A stretch of 9,741 nt of DNA from a bacterium 42_11 (GTDB lineage: Bacteria; Synergistota; GBS-1), in the NCBI GenBank assembly GCA_001508835.1, contig LGFB01000034.1, positions 1 to 9,741 on the forward strand. The letters run 5' to 3'. Made by a program: the position numbers and the translations under genes. The notes beneath the pieces are model-generated. The model was not told the origin of the DNA and ran no database searches. It saw only the letters and a program-made list of their open reading frames with translations. Numbering within the stretch: position 1 is the stretch's first letter; each line of letters starts with the position of its first letter. Positions 1 through 6,942 of the stretch are shown here, piece by piece.

Positions 1-1
1 C

Positions 2-34
2 GGGCAACACCCTGGGAAACGATGTTGCCCTTTT
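2..34. terminator. Hairpin after rtcB, possible (bidirectional) intrinsic terminator
   Basis: An 8-base perfect inverted repeat, GGGCAACA (2-9) and TGTTGCCC (23-30), encloses a 13-base loop. On the plus strand it is followed by TTTT (31-34). On the minus strand, the direction of this operon, it starts 14 bases after the rtcB stop with AAAA before the stem; any U-run after the stem would lie beyond the left edge. The position fits the end of the operon transcript. The large loop and the missing flank keep this tentative. Confidence 0.5.
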
Positions 35-43
35 GGAGGGAAC

Positions 44-1486
44 TTAACCCTTTATAACCCCAATCGGTCTTAACCTAACTACCTTTTTAGACAATCCCGC
101 TCTATCAACTATGTCAACAACCTTATCTATATTCTTGTAAGCTTCCGGAGCTTCCTCATAAAGAGTTCCTTTCTCACGAGCTTTGACCTTTACCCCCTTT
201 TCCTCAAGCTCGCCAGTAAGATCTTTCCCTCTAAGATCCCTTACAGCAGCATGCCTACTCATAACTCTACCTGCCCCATGACACGTAGAAGCGAAAGCCT
301 CCTCCTCCGCTCTCTTAGTTCCCAACAGAACATAAGAAGGTGTTCCCATACTGCCAGGAATTATTACAGGTTGCCCAACATTCCTATATATCTCCGGAAC
401 ATAGGGAGAATTAGGACCAAAAGCCCTCGTTGCACCTTTCCTGTGAACACAAACTTCTATTTCCTTACCATCCCACTTATGCCTTTCTATATGAGCAATA
501 TTATGAGAAACATCGTAAAGAAGCTTTAGATGGGCATCTTTGCCAAAAACATCATAAAAGACTTCCCTTACCCAATGAGTTATTACTTCCCTATTAGCGA
601 ATGCATAATTTGTTGCTGCCGACATCGCTTGAAAGTAATCCTCTCCCTCTCTAGAATTTATAGGAACACACGCAAGTTGTTGATCAGGCACCTTTATTCC
701 ATAATCCTTCATCTTTTTTCTCATTAACCTTACATAATCATCACATACTTGATGCCCCAATCCTCTTGATCCACAATGAATCATTACCGTAACCAAACCC
801 TTTTTCAATCCCCATTTATTAGCAATATCCTCAAGATAAACTTCCTCGATATACTGGACTTCCAGAAAGTGATTGCCAGATCCCAGAGTTCCAAGTTGGG
901 GAGCTCCCCGCTCCTTGGCTTTTTTACTAACCTTATCGGGGTTAGCTCTTTTCATCCTCCCCCCTTCCTCAATACATAAAAGATCTTCCTTATTTCCGTA
1001 TCCCATCTCAACTGCCCAATGTGCCCCTTTGTAAAGAACTTCGTCTAACTCACTATGCTTCAACCTTATTCTTCCTGTCTCGCCAACTCCACAAGGTACA
1101 GCAGAGAAAAGCCTATTAACAAGCAAGTCTATGCGCGATTCTACTTCCTCTTTTTCAAGGGGACTTACAAGGAGCCTAACACCGCAAGAAATATCGTAAC
1201 CAACTCCTCCCGGAGATATAACCCCGTCTTCAATTCGCATTGCAGCAACTCCACCTATGGGAAACCCATATCCCCAATGAATATCAGGCATGCCATAGGA
1301 ATACCCTACAATACCAGGAAGCGTAGCCACATTCGCAACCTGTTCGTAGACTCGCTCCTTTTCTAAACCCTTCAGTATTTCTCTATCAGCATATATGAGA
1401 CCGGGAACTCGCATCCCACTCTTATAATCTTTCGGTAAAAGCCACCTAACATCATCTATCTTCTTTAGAATATTCTCCACTCCCAT
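44..1486 (-). CDS. rtcB: RtcB-family RNA-splicing ligase (3'-phosphate/cyclic phosphate to 5'-OH)
   Basis: RtcB joins RNA ends carrying a 3'-phosphate or 2',3'-cyclic phosphate to 5'-hydroxyl ends. It uses GTP and Mn2+ through a covalent histidine-GMP intermediate, and acts in the cytoplasm in RNA repair or tRNA ligation. The 480-residue product is full length for the family. Visible motifs: GGVGYDISCG at 93-102 with metal ligands Asp98 and Cys101; GSGNHF with His206; MIHCGSRG with His237; VSHN with His328; and TCHGAGR with His403, the expected guanylylated histidine. A Lys sits one residue from the C-terminus, as in archaeal RtcB. All the key residues are present, so the enzyme should be active. 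The ATG start has a GGAGGTG site 7 bases upstream. It begins 15 bases after the radical SAM stop and is the last gene before a hairpin. No rtcA, rtcR or archease gene is seen in the window. Family assignment is very secure; the natural RNA substrate is unknown. Confidence 0.97.
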   Translation of the reverse strand: MGVENILKKIDDVRWLLPKDYKSGMRVPGLIYADREILKGLEKERVYEQVANVATLPGIVGYSYGMPDIHWGYGFPIGGVAAMRIEDGVISPGGVGYDISCGVRLLVSPLEKEEVESRIDLLVNRLFSAVPCGVGETGRIRLKHSELDEVLYKGAHWAVEMGYGNKEDLLCIEEGGRMKRANPDKVSKKAKERGAPQLGTLGSGNHFLEVQYIEEVYLEDIANKWGLKKGLVTVMIHCGSRGLGHQVCDDYVRLMRKKMKDYGIKVPDQQLACVPINSREGEDYFQAMSAATNYAFANREVITHWVREVFYDVFGKDAHLKLLYDVSHNIAHIERHKWDGKEIEVCVHRKGATRAFGPNSPYVPEIYRNVGQPVIIPGSMGTPSYVLLGTKRAEEEAFASTCHGAGRVMSRHAAVRDLRGKDLTGELEEKGVKVKAREKGTLYEEAPEAYKNIDKVVDIVDRAGLSKKVVRLRPIGVIKG

Positions 1487-1493
1487 AAAACAA

Positions 1494-1500
1494 CACCTCC
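1494..1500 (-). promoter_or_regulatory. Ribosome binding site of rtcB
   Basis: GGAGGTG on the minus strand, 7 bases before the ATG. It is the closest match to the anti-Shine-Dalgarno sequence in the window and follows directly after the radical SAM stop codon. This lets rtcB be translated independently of the gene before it. Confidence 0.85.
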
Positions 1501-1501
1501 A

Positions 1502-2989
1502 TTACGATTTTACCACATCTCTCCAAGGAACTCCCACTTTACCATCTAAATACGGTTTAAGATCGACATACTTTTCCAAGGTCTTAGCTGAAACTTTCCC
1601 ATCAAGCAAAGAAATAACCTTGCCCAACTTAGCATCTCCTCTTGCAATCAAAGCTTCAAGCTGAGCTTCCCTCAGGCCATCCATTCTAATACTCACACTA
1701 CTAAGCTTTCTGATCAACTTGATTCTCTCATGAAACTCACCTATAGACAAAAAAGGTTCTCCCTCAAAGGGAGTAAAGGGTTTCGGTATAAATGGACTTA
1801 TGTTAACTACAAAATTAACATCCTTAAATGTTTTCTTCAAATATCCAACAAAGTCAACTATGTCATTTACATCACTTATAGTCTCTCCAGGCAATCCTAT
1901 CATGAAATAAAGCTTAATTTTTCTAAAACCGAAATTGTAGATCAACATTATCTTTTCTTCAATAAGTTCGTTAGAAAAATCCTTCCCTATCCTTTTTCTC
2001 AGATCTTCGTTACCTGTTTCTGGTGCCAACGTTAAAACGTTTTGTCCACTCAACTTGAGCAATTTAAGTAATTTTTCAGAAATACCTTCCACCCTAAAAG
2101 AACCAAACGAAACTTTTCTTCCCTCGTTCAAAAGATAATCCAATAAATCCTCAAAATGAGGATGATCTGAAGCAACAGAACTTATTAGACCAAGTCTAAT
2201 TTGGGGAGAAACGTTTTCTAATAAACTTTTTATCGTATCTAAAGACACAACCCTGAATGGACTATAACATTGTCGAACAGGACAAAAAAAACAAGATCTA
2301 ACACAACCTCTATTTAATTCTATTAACAAGGCACCCCTGAATTGATTCAAAGGAGTCCAAAGAGGTGCAATCAGAGAATGTTCGTTTAAATCCCTAACCC
2401 ACCTTCTAGAAGTACATTCCTTAATTCCAGGAACTAAAACACCCTCTACCTCGGATAACTTTTCTAATACTTTTTCTTTTGGTCTCCCCATAAGGCTTTT
2501 AAGCATTACAACAATTTCTTTTACTACCTCTTCCCCCTCGCCACATACGATAAAATCCGCTATAGGGAAAAGAGGTAGAGGATTCATTGTTGGGAAAATA
2601 CCACCTACCCCAATGATTGGATATAAATTCCCGCTTCTTTCCTCTCTTAAAACGGGGATACCAGCATTCTTAAGAATACGGACAACATTAAGAAAATCTA
2701 ACTCGTAAGATAAAGAGAATGTAATTACATCAAACTCCGATAAACTTCTACCTTCTTCAAAAGAAAGAGGAGGATATCCATCCCACTTAAAAAATCTGGA
2801 AACAAAGACTTCCTTGTCACTAGCTAAAATTCTATATATATGAAGAAAACCCAAATTAGAAATACCAAGAGAATAGAAGTTAGGATAAACCAAAGCCCAC
2901 CGTAGATACCCCTCGGGTTTCCAAAGAGGCTTAAGCCAGTGCTCCTTTTCTTTATAACGTAACGTCTCCCTCCTCCACTCCCAAAGCAT
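1502..2989 (-). CDS. B12-binding-domain-like radical SAM protein, function unknown
   Basis: The 495-residue product is a cytoplasmic iron-sulfur enzyme that should cleave S-adenosylmethionine to a 5'-deoxyadenosyl radical; the substrate is unknown. Residues about 30-165 resemble the cobalamin-binding-like N-domain of radical SAM proteins (YPNFYSLGISNLG, FSLSYELDFLNVVRILKNAG, a glycine-rich stretch near 127-132, CGEGEEVV). The cluster motif is CX3CX2C at Cys229, Cys233 and Cys236, followed by a further Cys241. Later core motifs are LAPETGNEDLRKRIGK (321-336) and KLYFMIGLPGET (359-370). The stretch ISPFIPKPFTPF (397-408) and the tail motif ARGDAKLGKVI (449-459) resemble, from memory, the uncharacterised family often paired with a DUF2344 protein (TIGR03960-like). 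No DUF2344 partner is present here. The ATG overlaps the ftsZ stop as TAATG and has no Shine-Dalgarno sequence, so translation probably depends on ftsZ. A MiaB- or RimO-type methylthiotransferase is less likely: no TRAM domain is seen and the order of regions differs. Radical SAM assignment is secure; the subfamily is an inference. Confidence 0.9.
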   Translation of the reverse strand: MLWEWRRETLRYKEKEHWLKPLWKPEGYLRWALVYPNFYSLGISNLGFLHIYRILASDKEVFVSRFFKWDGYPPLSFEEGRSLSEFDVITFSLSYELDFLNVVRILKNAGIPVLREERSGNLYPIIGVGGIFPTMNPLPLFPIADFIVCGEGEEVVKEIVVMLKSLMGRPKEKVLEKLSEVEGVLVPGIKECTSRRWVRDLNEHSLIAPLWTPLNQFRGALLIELNRGCVRSCFFCPVRQCYSPFRVVSLDTIKSLLENVSPQIRLGLISSVASDHPHFEDLLDYLLNEGRKVSFGSFRVEGISEKLLKLLKLSGQNVLTLAPETGNEDLRKRIGKDFSNELIEEKIMLIYNFGFRKIKLYFMIGLPGETISDVNDIVDFVGYLKKTFKDVNFVVNISPFIPKPFTPFEGEPFLSIGEFHERIKLIRKLSSVSIRMDGLREAQLEALIARGDAKLGKVISLLDGKVSAKTLEKYVDLKPYLDGKVGVPWRDVVKS

Positions 2990-4080
2990 TACTTTTGATC
3001 GATATTCGGTGGACTCCCTCCCTTTCTTCTCCTAAGGTATGGAGGGATATCTAAGTCCTCTGTATCTATTATTGGGCTAAAAACATTAAAATCCATTAAA
3101 GGTTTAACTCTACTTGACTTGGCTTCAAATCCAGTAGCTATTACAGTAATTCTTATTTCATCACTCATTTCCTCTTTGATTACCGCTCCGAAGATGATAT
3201 TTGCATCTCTATCAGCAACCTTAGTTATCAAATCAGCTGCATCATTAACTTCTTTAAGCGTCAAATCCATACCTCCAGAAATGTTAAGCAATATACCTTT
3301 AGCTCCTTCTATGGAATTTTCAAGAAGTGGACTCGATATGGCCGCTTTAGCAGCTTCCAAAGCTTTGTTTTCGCCTCTTCCGTACCCTACCCCCATTAAA
3401 GCTGAACCTGCATCTTTCATTATCGTTTGGACATCAGCAAAATCCACATTTACAAGCCCAGGAACCATTATAAGATCAGAAATGCCCTGAACCCCCTGTC
3501 TTAATACATCATCTGCCATTCTAAAAGCTTCTACAAGAGATGTATTTTTATCTGCAACATCGAGAAGCCTATCATTCGGTATAACTATCAGAGCATCAAC
3601 TTTCTCTTTGAGAGACTTTATACCTTCCTCAGCCTGAAGCATCCTCCTTCTTCCTTCAAAAGTAAAGGGCTTAGTTACTACACCTACTGTTAATATGCCC
3701 AATTCTTTTGCAATCTCAGCTATAATAGGAGAAGCCCCTGTACCCGTTCCGCCCCCCATGCCTGCAGTTATAAATACCATGTCTGCACCTTTCAAGATTT
3801 CAGATATTTTCTCTCTGTCTTCCTCAGCTGCCTTTCTTCCTATTTCAGGGTTAGCTCCAGCTCCTAAACCCCGTGTTAGCTTCTCTCCTATCTGAAGCTT
3901 AACGGGAGCTTTAGACAAACTTAAAGCTTGTAAATCGGTATTAACGGCAATAAACTTAACCCCATTTAAACCAGCTTCTATCATTCGATTCAAAGCATTA
4001 CTTCCTCCCCCGCCAACCCCTATTACCCTTATTTCGGCACCAATTTTCCTTCCTTCCTCATCTTTCACAATTTCTATCAT
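2989..4080 (-). CDS. ftsZ: Cell division protein FtsZ
   Basis: FtsZ is the tubulin-like GTPase that polymerises into the ring at the division site. The 363-residue product has the glycine-rich start of the GTPase domain ([10 protein letters not shown], 21-30), the tubulin signature GGGTGTG at 109-115, and the T7 synergy loop [15 protein letters not shown] at 211-225 with the Asp residues that complete GTP hydrolysis in the next subunit. The C-terminal peptide [13 protein letters not shown] (343-355) matches the conserved tail that binds FtsA. The linker between the globular core (ending near 318) and this peptide is only about 24 residues. The open frame extends to a TTG at 4107, but ATG 4080 is chosen because GGAGGGTGAT lies 9 bases ahead of it (GGAGG to ATG) and the protein then starts like other FtsZ. 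It begins 30 bases after the ftsA stop, and its TAA overlaps the next gene's ATG by one base. Confidence 0.98.
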   Translation of the reverse strand: MIEIVKDEEGRKIGAEIRVIGVGGGGSNALNRMIEAGLNGVKFIAVNTDLQALSLSKAPVKLQIGEKLTRGLGAGANPEIGRKAAEEDREKISEILKGADMVFITAGMGGGTGTGASPIIAEIAKELGILTVGVVTKPFTFEGRRRMLQAEEGIKSLKEKVDALIVIPNDRLLDVADKNTSLVEAFRMADDVLRQGVQGISDLIMVPGLVNVDFADVQTIMKDAGSALMGVGYGRGENKALEAAKAAISSPLLENSIEGAKGILLNISGGMDLTLKEVNDAADLITKVADRDANIIFGAVIKEEMSDEIRITVIATGFEAKSSRVKPLMDFNVFSPIIDTEDLDIPPYLRRRKGGSPPNIDQK

Positions 4081-4084
4081 GTTA

Positions 4085-4094
4085 ATCACCCTCC
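4085..4094 (-). promoter_or_regulatory. Ribosome binding site that sets the ftsZ start
   Basis: GGAGGGTGAT on the minus strand; GGAGG ends 9 bases before ATG 4080. It lies in the 30-base gap after ftsA and rules against the TTG at 4107, which lies upstream of it. A strong site here suits the high synthesis rate FtsZ needs. Confidence 0.85.
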
Positions 4095-4110
4095 AACGTT
4101 TTACCAACCT

Positions 4111-5367
4111 TTAAAAGAACTCTACAAACATTCTTATTATTCGCTCTTTTAATCTATCAAACCAACTCTCTCCACCAATAAGACTGCCTCTGTAATGCCT
4201 ATCACCAGAAGTCCTTTGCTGAATACCATATTTAACCAAACCAACCGCTGTGGAAAAAATTGGACTTGAAACCATCTCTGAAAGGCCCCCTACATCTCTC
4301 GGTCTACCAATTCGAACAGGTAAATCAAGCATCTTCATAGCCAAATCATCTATACCCTTTAACAAGGCAACTCCACCTGTCAAAACAACACCCGCAGGAA
4401 GATACATAGCACACTGCGATTTTCTTAGATTTTCCCTCACCAAAAAGAAAATCTCTGCTACCCTCGCCTCAATGACATCACACAGTTCCCTATGAGATAT
4501 TCTACTGTTCGAGGCTCCTTTACCCAAAGCCGTCTTGAGCTCAATGTCTAAACCGCTTTCAGCATAATCTACAGAGGCACAACCATATTTTATTTTAATC
4601 TCCTCAGCCATACTAAGGGGAATCTTAAATATGGCAGCTATATCACTCGTTATATGATCCCCTCCAACAGGGATAACCGCTGCATGACGTATATTACCCT
4701 CTAAAAACACAGCAATATCCGTAGTACCACCACCAATATCTATAACAAGAACCCCAAGCTCTTTTTCCGTAGGAGATAAAACAGCTTCCGCCGAAGCTAT
4801 AGGTTCCAATAGCATTCCTTCAAGAACTAAACCCGCCCTTGTTACGCAATTTACCGTACTCTGTATAGATGTATAGGAACCTAATACTATGAGAACCTCG
4901 GTTTCCAATTTTATACCAGCCATACCTATAGGATCTTTTATCCCTCTTTGTCCATCAACTATAAACTCCATAGGCAATACATGAATAGTCTTTTTATCTT
5001 GTGGAATGGAAACTGCCTGAGCTGCCTCCATAGCCCTGTTTACATCCCCAAGACTAATTTCTCGAGCCTCACCACTTACCAAAGTAACCCCTCTGTTCCT
5101 CAGTGTAGAAATATGAGAACCTGCTACTCCAACATAAACACTATTTATACTAACTCCTGATCTCTGCGAAGCTTCCGATACAGCTTTATTAACACAATCT
5201 ATAACCCCATCAAGGTCTACAATAACCCCCTTCCTCATTCCCTTTGACCTAACAAGACTTAAACCTTTTACCTCAAGATTTCCATCCTCGCCCGGCTCAG
5301 CAACAAGAGCACAAACCTTGGTGGTTCCTATATCAAGACCCACAATAGTCTCTGACTTTCCCTTCAT
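4111..5367 (-). CDS. ftsA: Cell division protein FtsA
   Basis: FtsA is an actin-like ATPase that tethers FtsZ filaments to the inner face of the membrane and recruits later divisome proteins. The 418-residue product shows the actin-fold signatures in order: phosphate-1 VGLDIGTTKVCALV (9-22), the FtsA-specific 1C (SHS2) region about 86-165, phosphate-2 VIDIGGGTTDIAVF (208-221), and the adenosine motif GVVLTGGVALLKGID (326-340). The last 18 residues (SWFDRLKERIIRMFVEFF) form a plausible amphipathic membrane-targeting helix, as expected for FtsA. This separates it from the related MreB and DnaK. The ATG overlaps the ftsQ stop as ATGA, with GGGAG 8 bases ahead. It is followed by ftsZ, whose C-terminal tail is its expected binding partner. 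Assignment is certain. Confidence 0.97.
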   Translation of the reverse strand: MKGKSETIVGLDIGTTKVCALVAEPGEDGNLEVKGLSLVRSKGMRKGVIVDLDGVIDCVNKAVSEASQRSGVSINSVYVGVAGSHISTLRNRGVTLVSGEAREISLGDVNRAMEAAQAVSIPQDKKTIHVLPMEFIVDGQRGIKDPIGMAGIKLETEVLIVLGSYTSIQSTVNCVTRAGLVLEGMLLEPIASAEAVLSPTEKELGVLVIDIGGGTTDIAVFLEGNIRHAAVIPVGGDHITSDIAAIFKIPLSMAEEIKIKYGCASVDYAESGLDIELKTALGKGASNSRISHRELCDVIEARVAEIFFLVRENLRKSQCAMYLPAGVVLTGGVALLKGIDDLAMKMLDLPVRIGRPRDVGGLSEMVSSPIFSTAVGLVKYGIQQRTSGDRHYRGSLIGGESWFDRLKERIIRMFVEFF

Positions 5368-6083
5368 TTTTCTCTCTCCCTTACTATTACCATATCATTG
5401 AATCTCATGTCAAAAATCAGGTTCTTCGTTCTTTTCTTCTTAGAAAGTTCTTCAAGAACTTTTCTCAACTTAGATAAACTCATTGGTATACTTTCTCCCT
5501 TAGAAAAGAAAATATCATAGTCTCTACTTTTCACAAAAATATAATTCTCCTTAACATCTATTTCCTCGATACCATTCATAGCAGAAAACAGATTTATCAA
5601 CTCCCTTAAGTCAAAAGCTTCTACCTCTTTACCAGGAACCCAGACAATTTCCTTGTAATACTTCACAACACATAATCCTTTAGGGAGTTTTTTTACATCC
5701 AAAACGGGCCAAAGCAATCCTCTTAAACTCATCAGCCACAAACCATTAGGAGACTTAATAACAGCAATTGGCAGTTGATCCTCTAACTTTATAATCACAG
5801 AAGAGGGATATTTTTTGACTATACGCACCACCTTTACAAACCATCTTTTCTCTATTTCAAAAGCCAAATCTTCTTCGTTCACTAACCAAATGTTTTTCCC
5901 TATGGGTAGGATACCTGCTTCCTCCAAACTCTTTAGAGAAACAGCAGCAGATCCCTTCACTTCACAGTAGTCTACCTTAAAAAAATCAGATTTAAAAACA
6001 AAGAAGTAGAAAGTCCAAACACAACTAACAGCAAAAACAATTTTAAAGATAAATCGCGATTTCCGGCTCAAGTTCAACCCCAA
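5364..6083 (-). CDS. ftsQ: Cell division protein FtsQ (DivIB-like), POTRA domain
   Basis: FtsQ is a single-pass inner-membrane protein that connects cytoplasmic and periplasmic divisome parts and normally binds FtsB and FtsL. The 239-residue product has a short basic cytoplasmic end (SRKSR), one membrane segment at about 11-30, a POTRA domain at about 33-101 (FFKVDYCEVKGS, then WFVKVVRIVKKYPSSVIIKLEDQLPIA) and a beta-domain to the end (NLIFDMRFNDMVIVRE). Sequence conservation in this family is low; the call rests on this layout plus position between murB and ftsA. The start is TTG 6083, with AAAGGA 5 bases upstream. TTG codons at 6077 and 6071 are possible alternatives, but a start must lie in this area because the membrane segment begins soon after. 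The gene overlaps the end of murB by 41 bases in another frame and shares ATGA with ftsA. Confidence 0.93.
   Translation of the reverse strand: MGLNLSRKSRFIFKIVFAVSCVWTFYFFVFKSDFFKVDYCEVKGSAAVSLKSLEEAGILPIGKNIWLVNEEDLAFEIEKRWFVKVVRIVKKYPSSVIIKLEDQLPIAVIKSPNGLWLMSLRGLLWPVLDVKKLPKGLCVVKYYKEIVWVPGKEVEAFDLRELINLFSAMNGIEEIDVKENYIFVKSRDYDIFFSKGESIPMSLSKLRKVLEELSKKKRTKNLIFDMRFNDMVIVREREK
5376..5380 (-). promoter_or_regulatory. Ribosome binding site of ftsA
   Basis: GGGAG on the minus strand, 8 bases before the ATG and inside the last codons of ftsQ. The ATGA overlap suggests that coupling with ftsQ also helps initiation. Confidence 0.65.
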
Positions 6084-6942
6084 ATTTTTCCTTTACTTTC
6101 TCCTTTATAATTTCCATCAGCTGAAGAACATCCCTCGCTTTCGCGCCTCCTATATTTATTATAAAATTTGCGTGACTCTCCGAAACTTTTGCTCCACCTA
6201 TTACCATGCCTTTACACCCCGCTTGTTCTATAAGTCTGCCTGCATAGTCTCCTGGTGGATTTTTAAATATGCAACCCGCACTTTGGCAAGAAAACGGTTG
6301 TTTCTTCCTTTTTTCCCAAAAGACTCTAATTCTTTTAGCTATTTCAGCAGGAGTCGAAGGCTCAAGACGCAAAACCGCTTTCCATATAAACCAGCTTTTT
6401 TCCTGAAAATTAGAGTAACGGTAAGAGAAAAACATATCTCCGTTACAAAGCCTTTTAATCTCGCCGTCTTCTTGGATCACAGTAACTTGTTCTACGAGGG
6501 AACCTATTGCGTGAGAGTTAGCCCCTGCATTTGTCCATATAGCTCCTCCAAGGGAACCTGGGATACCTATAGCAAATTCCAAGCCCGATAAACCTTTTTC
6601 TTGAGATAAATTTATAAGTCTTTTAAGAGGAACACCTGCTTGAACTTCCACCCTAAACTGGTCAAGAAAACAAATCCCTTGCAAATTTCTACCATCCACA
6701 AACTTCAAAACCACCCCTCTAAATCCCTCGTCACTTATAAGAACATTGCTACCCTGCCCAAGAAATAAGACCTCAATGCCAGCCTCCTTACAAAAAGCAA
6801 TTACTCTTCTCACATCCTCAACATCTTCAGGGATTATGAAATAGTCAGCGGGACCTCCAATACCTATAGAGGTATGATTAGATAAGGGCTCTCCTTTTAG
6901 CACTACCCCTTTTATTTTAGTAAGAAGACGTTCTATTTTCAT
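6043..6942 (-). CDS. murB: UDP-N-acetylenolpyruvoylglucosamine reductase MurB, type II-like
   Basis: MurB reduces UDP-GlcNAc-enolpyruvate to UDP-MurNAc with NADPH and bound FAD, in the cytoplasm. The 299-residue protein has the FAD-domain motifs NHTSIGIGGPADYF (22-35), LGQGSNVLISDEGFRGVVL (61-79) and GLSGLEFAIGIPGSLGGAIWTNAGA (118-141). It also has SYRYSNF with Arg175, SAGCIFKNPPGDYAGRLIEQAG (221-242), SHANF (256-260) and the C-terminal LEPEI with the likely catalytic Glu294. Length fits the type II enzymes that lack the extra loop of the E. coli protein. At the proton-donor position usually held by Ser there is Cys224. The open frame extends to a TTG at 6948, but ATG 6942 is chosen: AAGGAGGG stands 6 bases ahead of it, and it overlaps the murC stop as ATGA. 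The 3' end overlaps ftsQ by 41 bases. Confidence 0.97.
   Translation of the reverse strand: MKIERLLTKIKGVVLKGEPLSNHTSIGIGGPADYFIIPEDVEDVRRVIAFCKEAGIEVLFLGQGSNVLISDEGFRGVVLKFVDGRNLQGICFLDQFRVEVQAGVPLKRLINLSQEKGLSGLEFAIGIPGSLGGAIWTNAGANSHAIGSLVEQVTVIQEDGEIKRLCNGDMFFSYRYSNFQEKSWFIWKAVLRLEPSTPAEIAKRIRVFWEKRKKQPFSCQSAGCIFKNPPGDYAGRLIEQAGCKGMVIGGAKVSESHANFIINIGGAKARDVLQLMEIIKEKVKEKFGVELEPEIAIYL
6089..6094 (-). promoter_or_regulatory. Ribosome binding site supporting the TTG start of ftsQ
   Basis: AAAGGA on the minus strand, 5 bases before TTG 6083 and within the murB coding region. It is modest in strength but favours TTG 6083 over the later TTG codons at 6077 and 6071. Confidence 0.55.

Noticed and set aside
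251..1366. Plus-strand open frames of 65-103 codons opposite rtcB
   Set aside because: They lie wholly within a gene whose family motifs are intact, have no ribosome binding site I can see, and encode no recognisable domain.
2965..2976. Strong Shine-Dalgarno-like GGAGGAGGGAGA inside the start of the radical SAM gene
   Set aside because: No ATG, GTG or TTG follows at a usable distance in any frame, so it cannot mark a later start; it simply encodes WRRE-type codons, though it might cause ribosome pausing.
3119..3895. Plus-strand open frames of 123 and 66 codons opposite ftsZ
   Set aside because: Their composition, rich in Ser, Ala and Pro, is what the reverse strand of FtsZ codons gives; no start signal or domain is seen.
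4081..4107. TTG 4107 start giving FtsZ nine extra residues
   Set aside because: These codons contain the ribosome binding site for ATG 4080, and the extra residues do not resemble FtsZ N-termini.
6172..6591. Plus-strand open frame of 139 codons opposite murB
   Set aside because: It is antisense to conserved murB motifs and has a random-looking, low-complexity basic sequence without a start signal.
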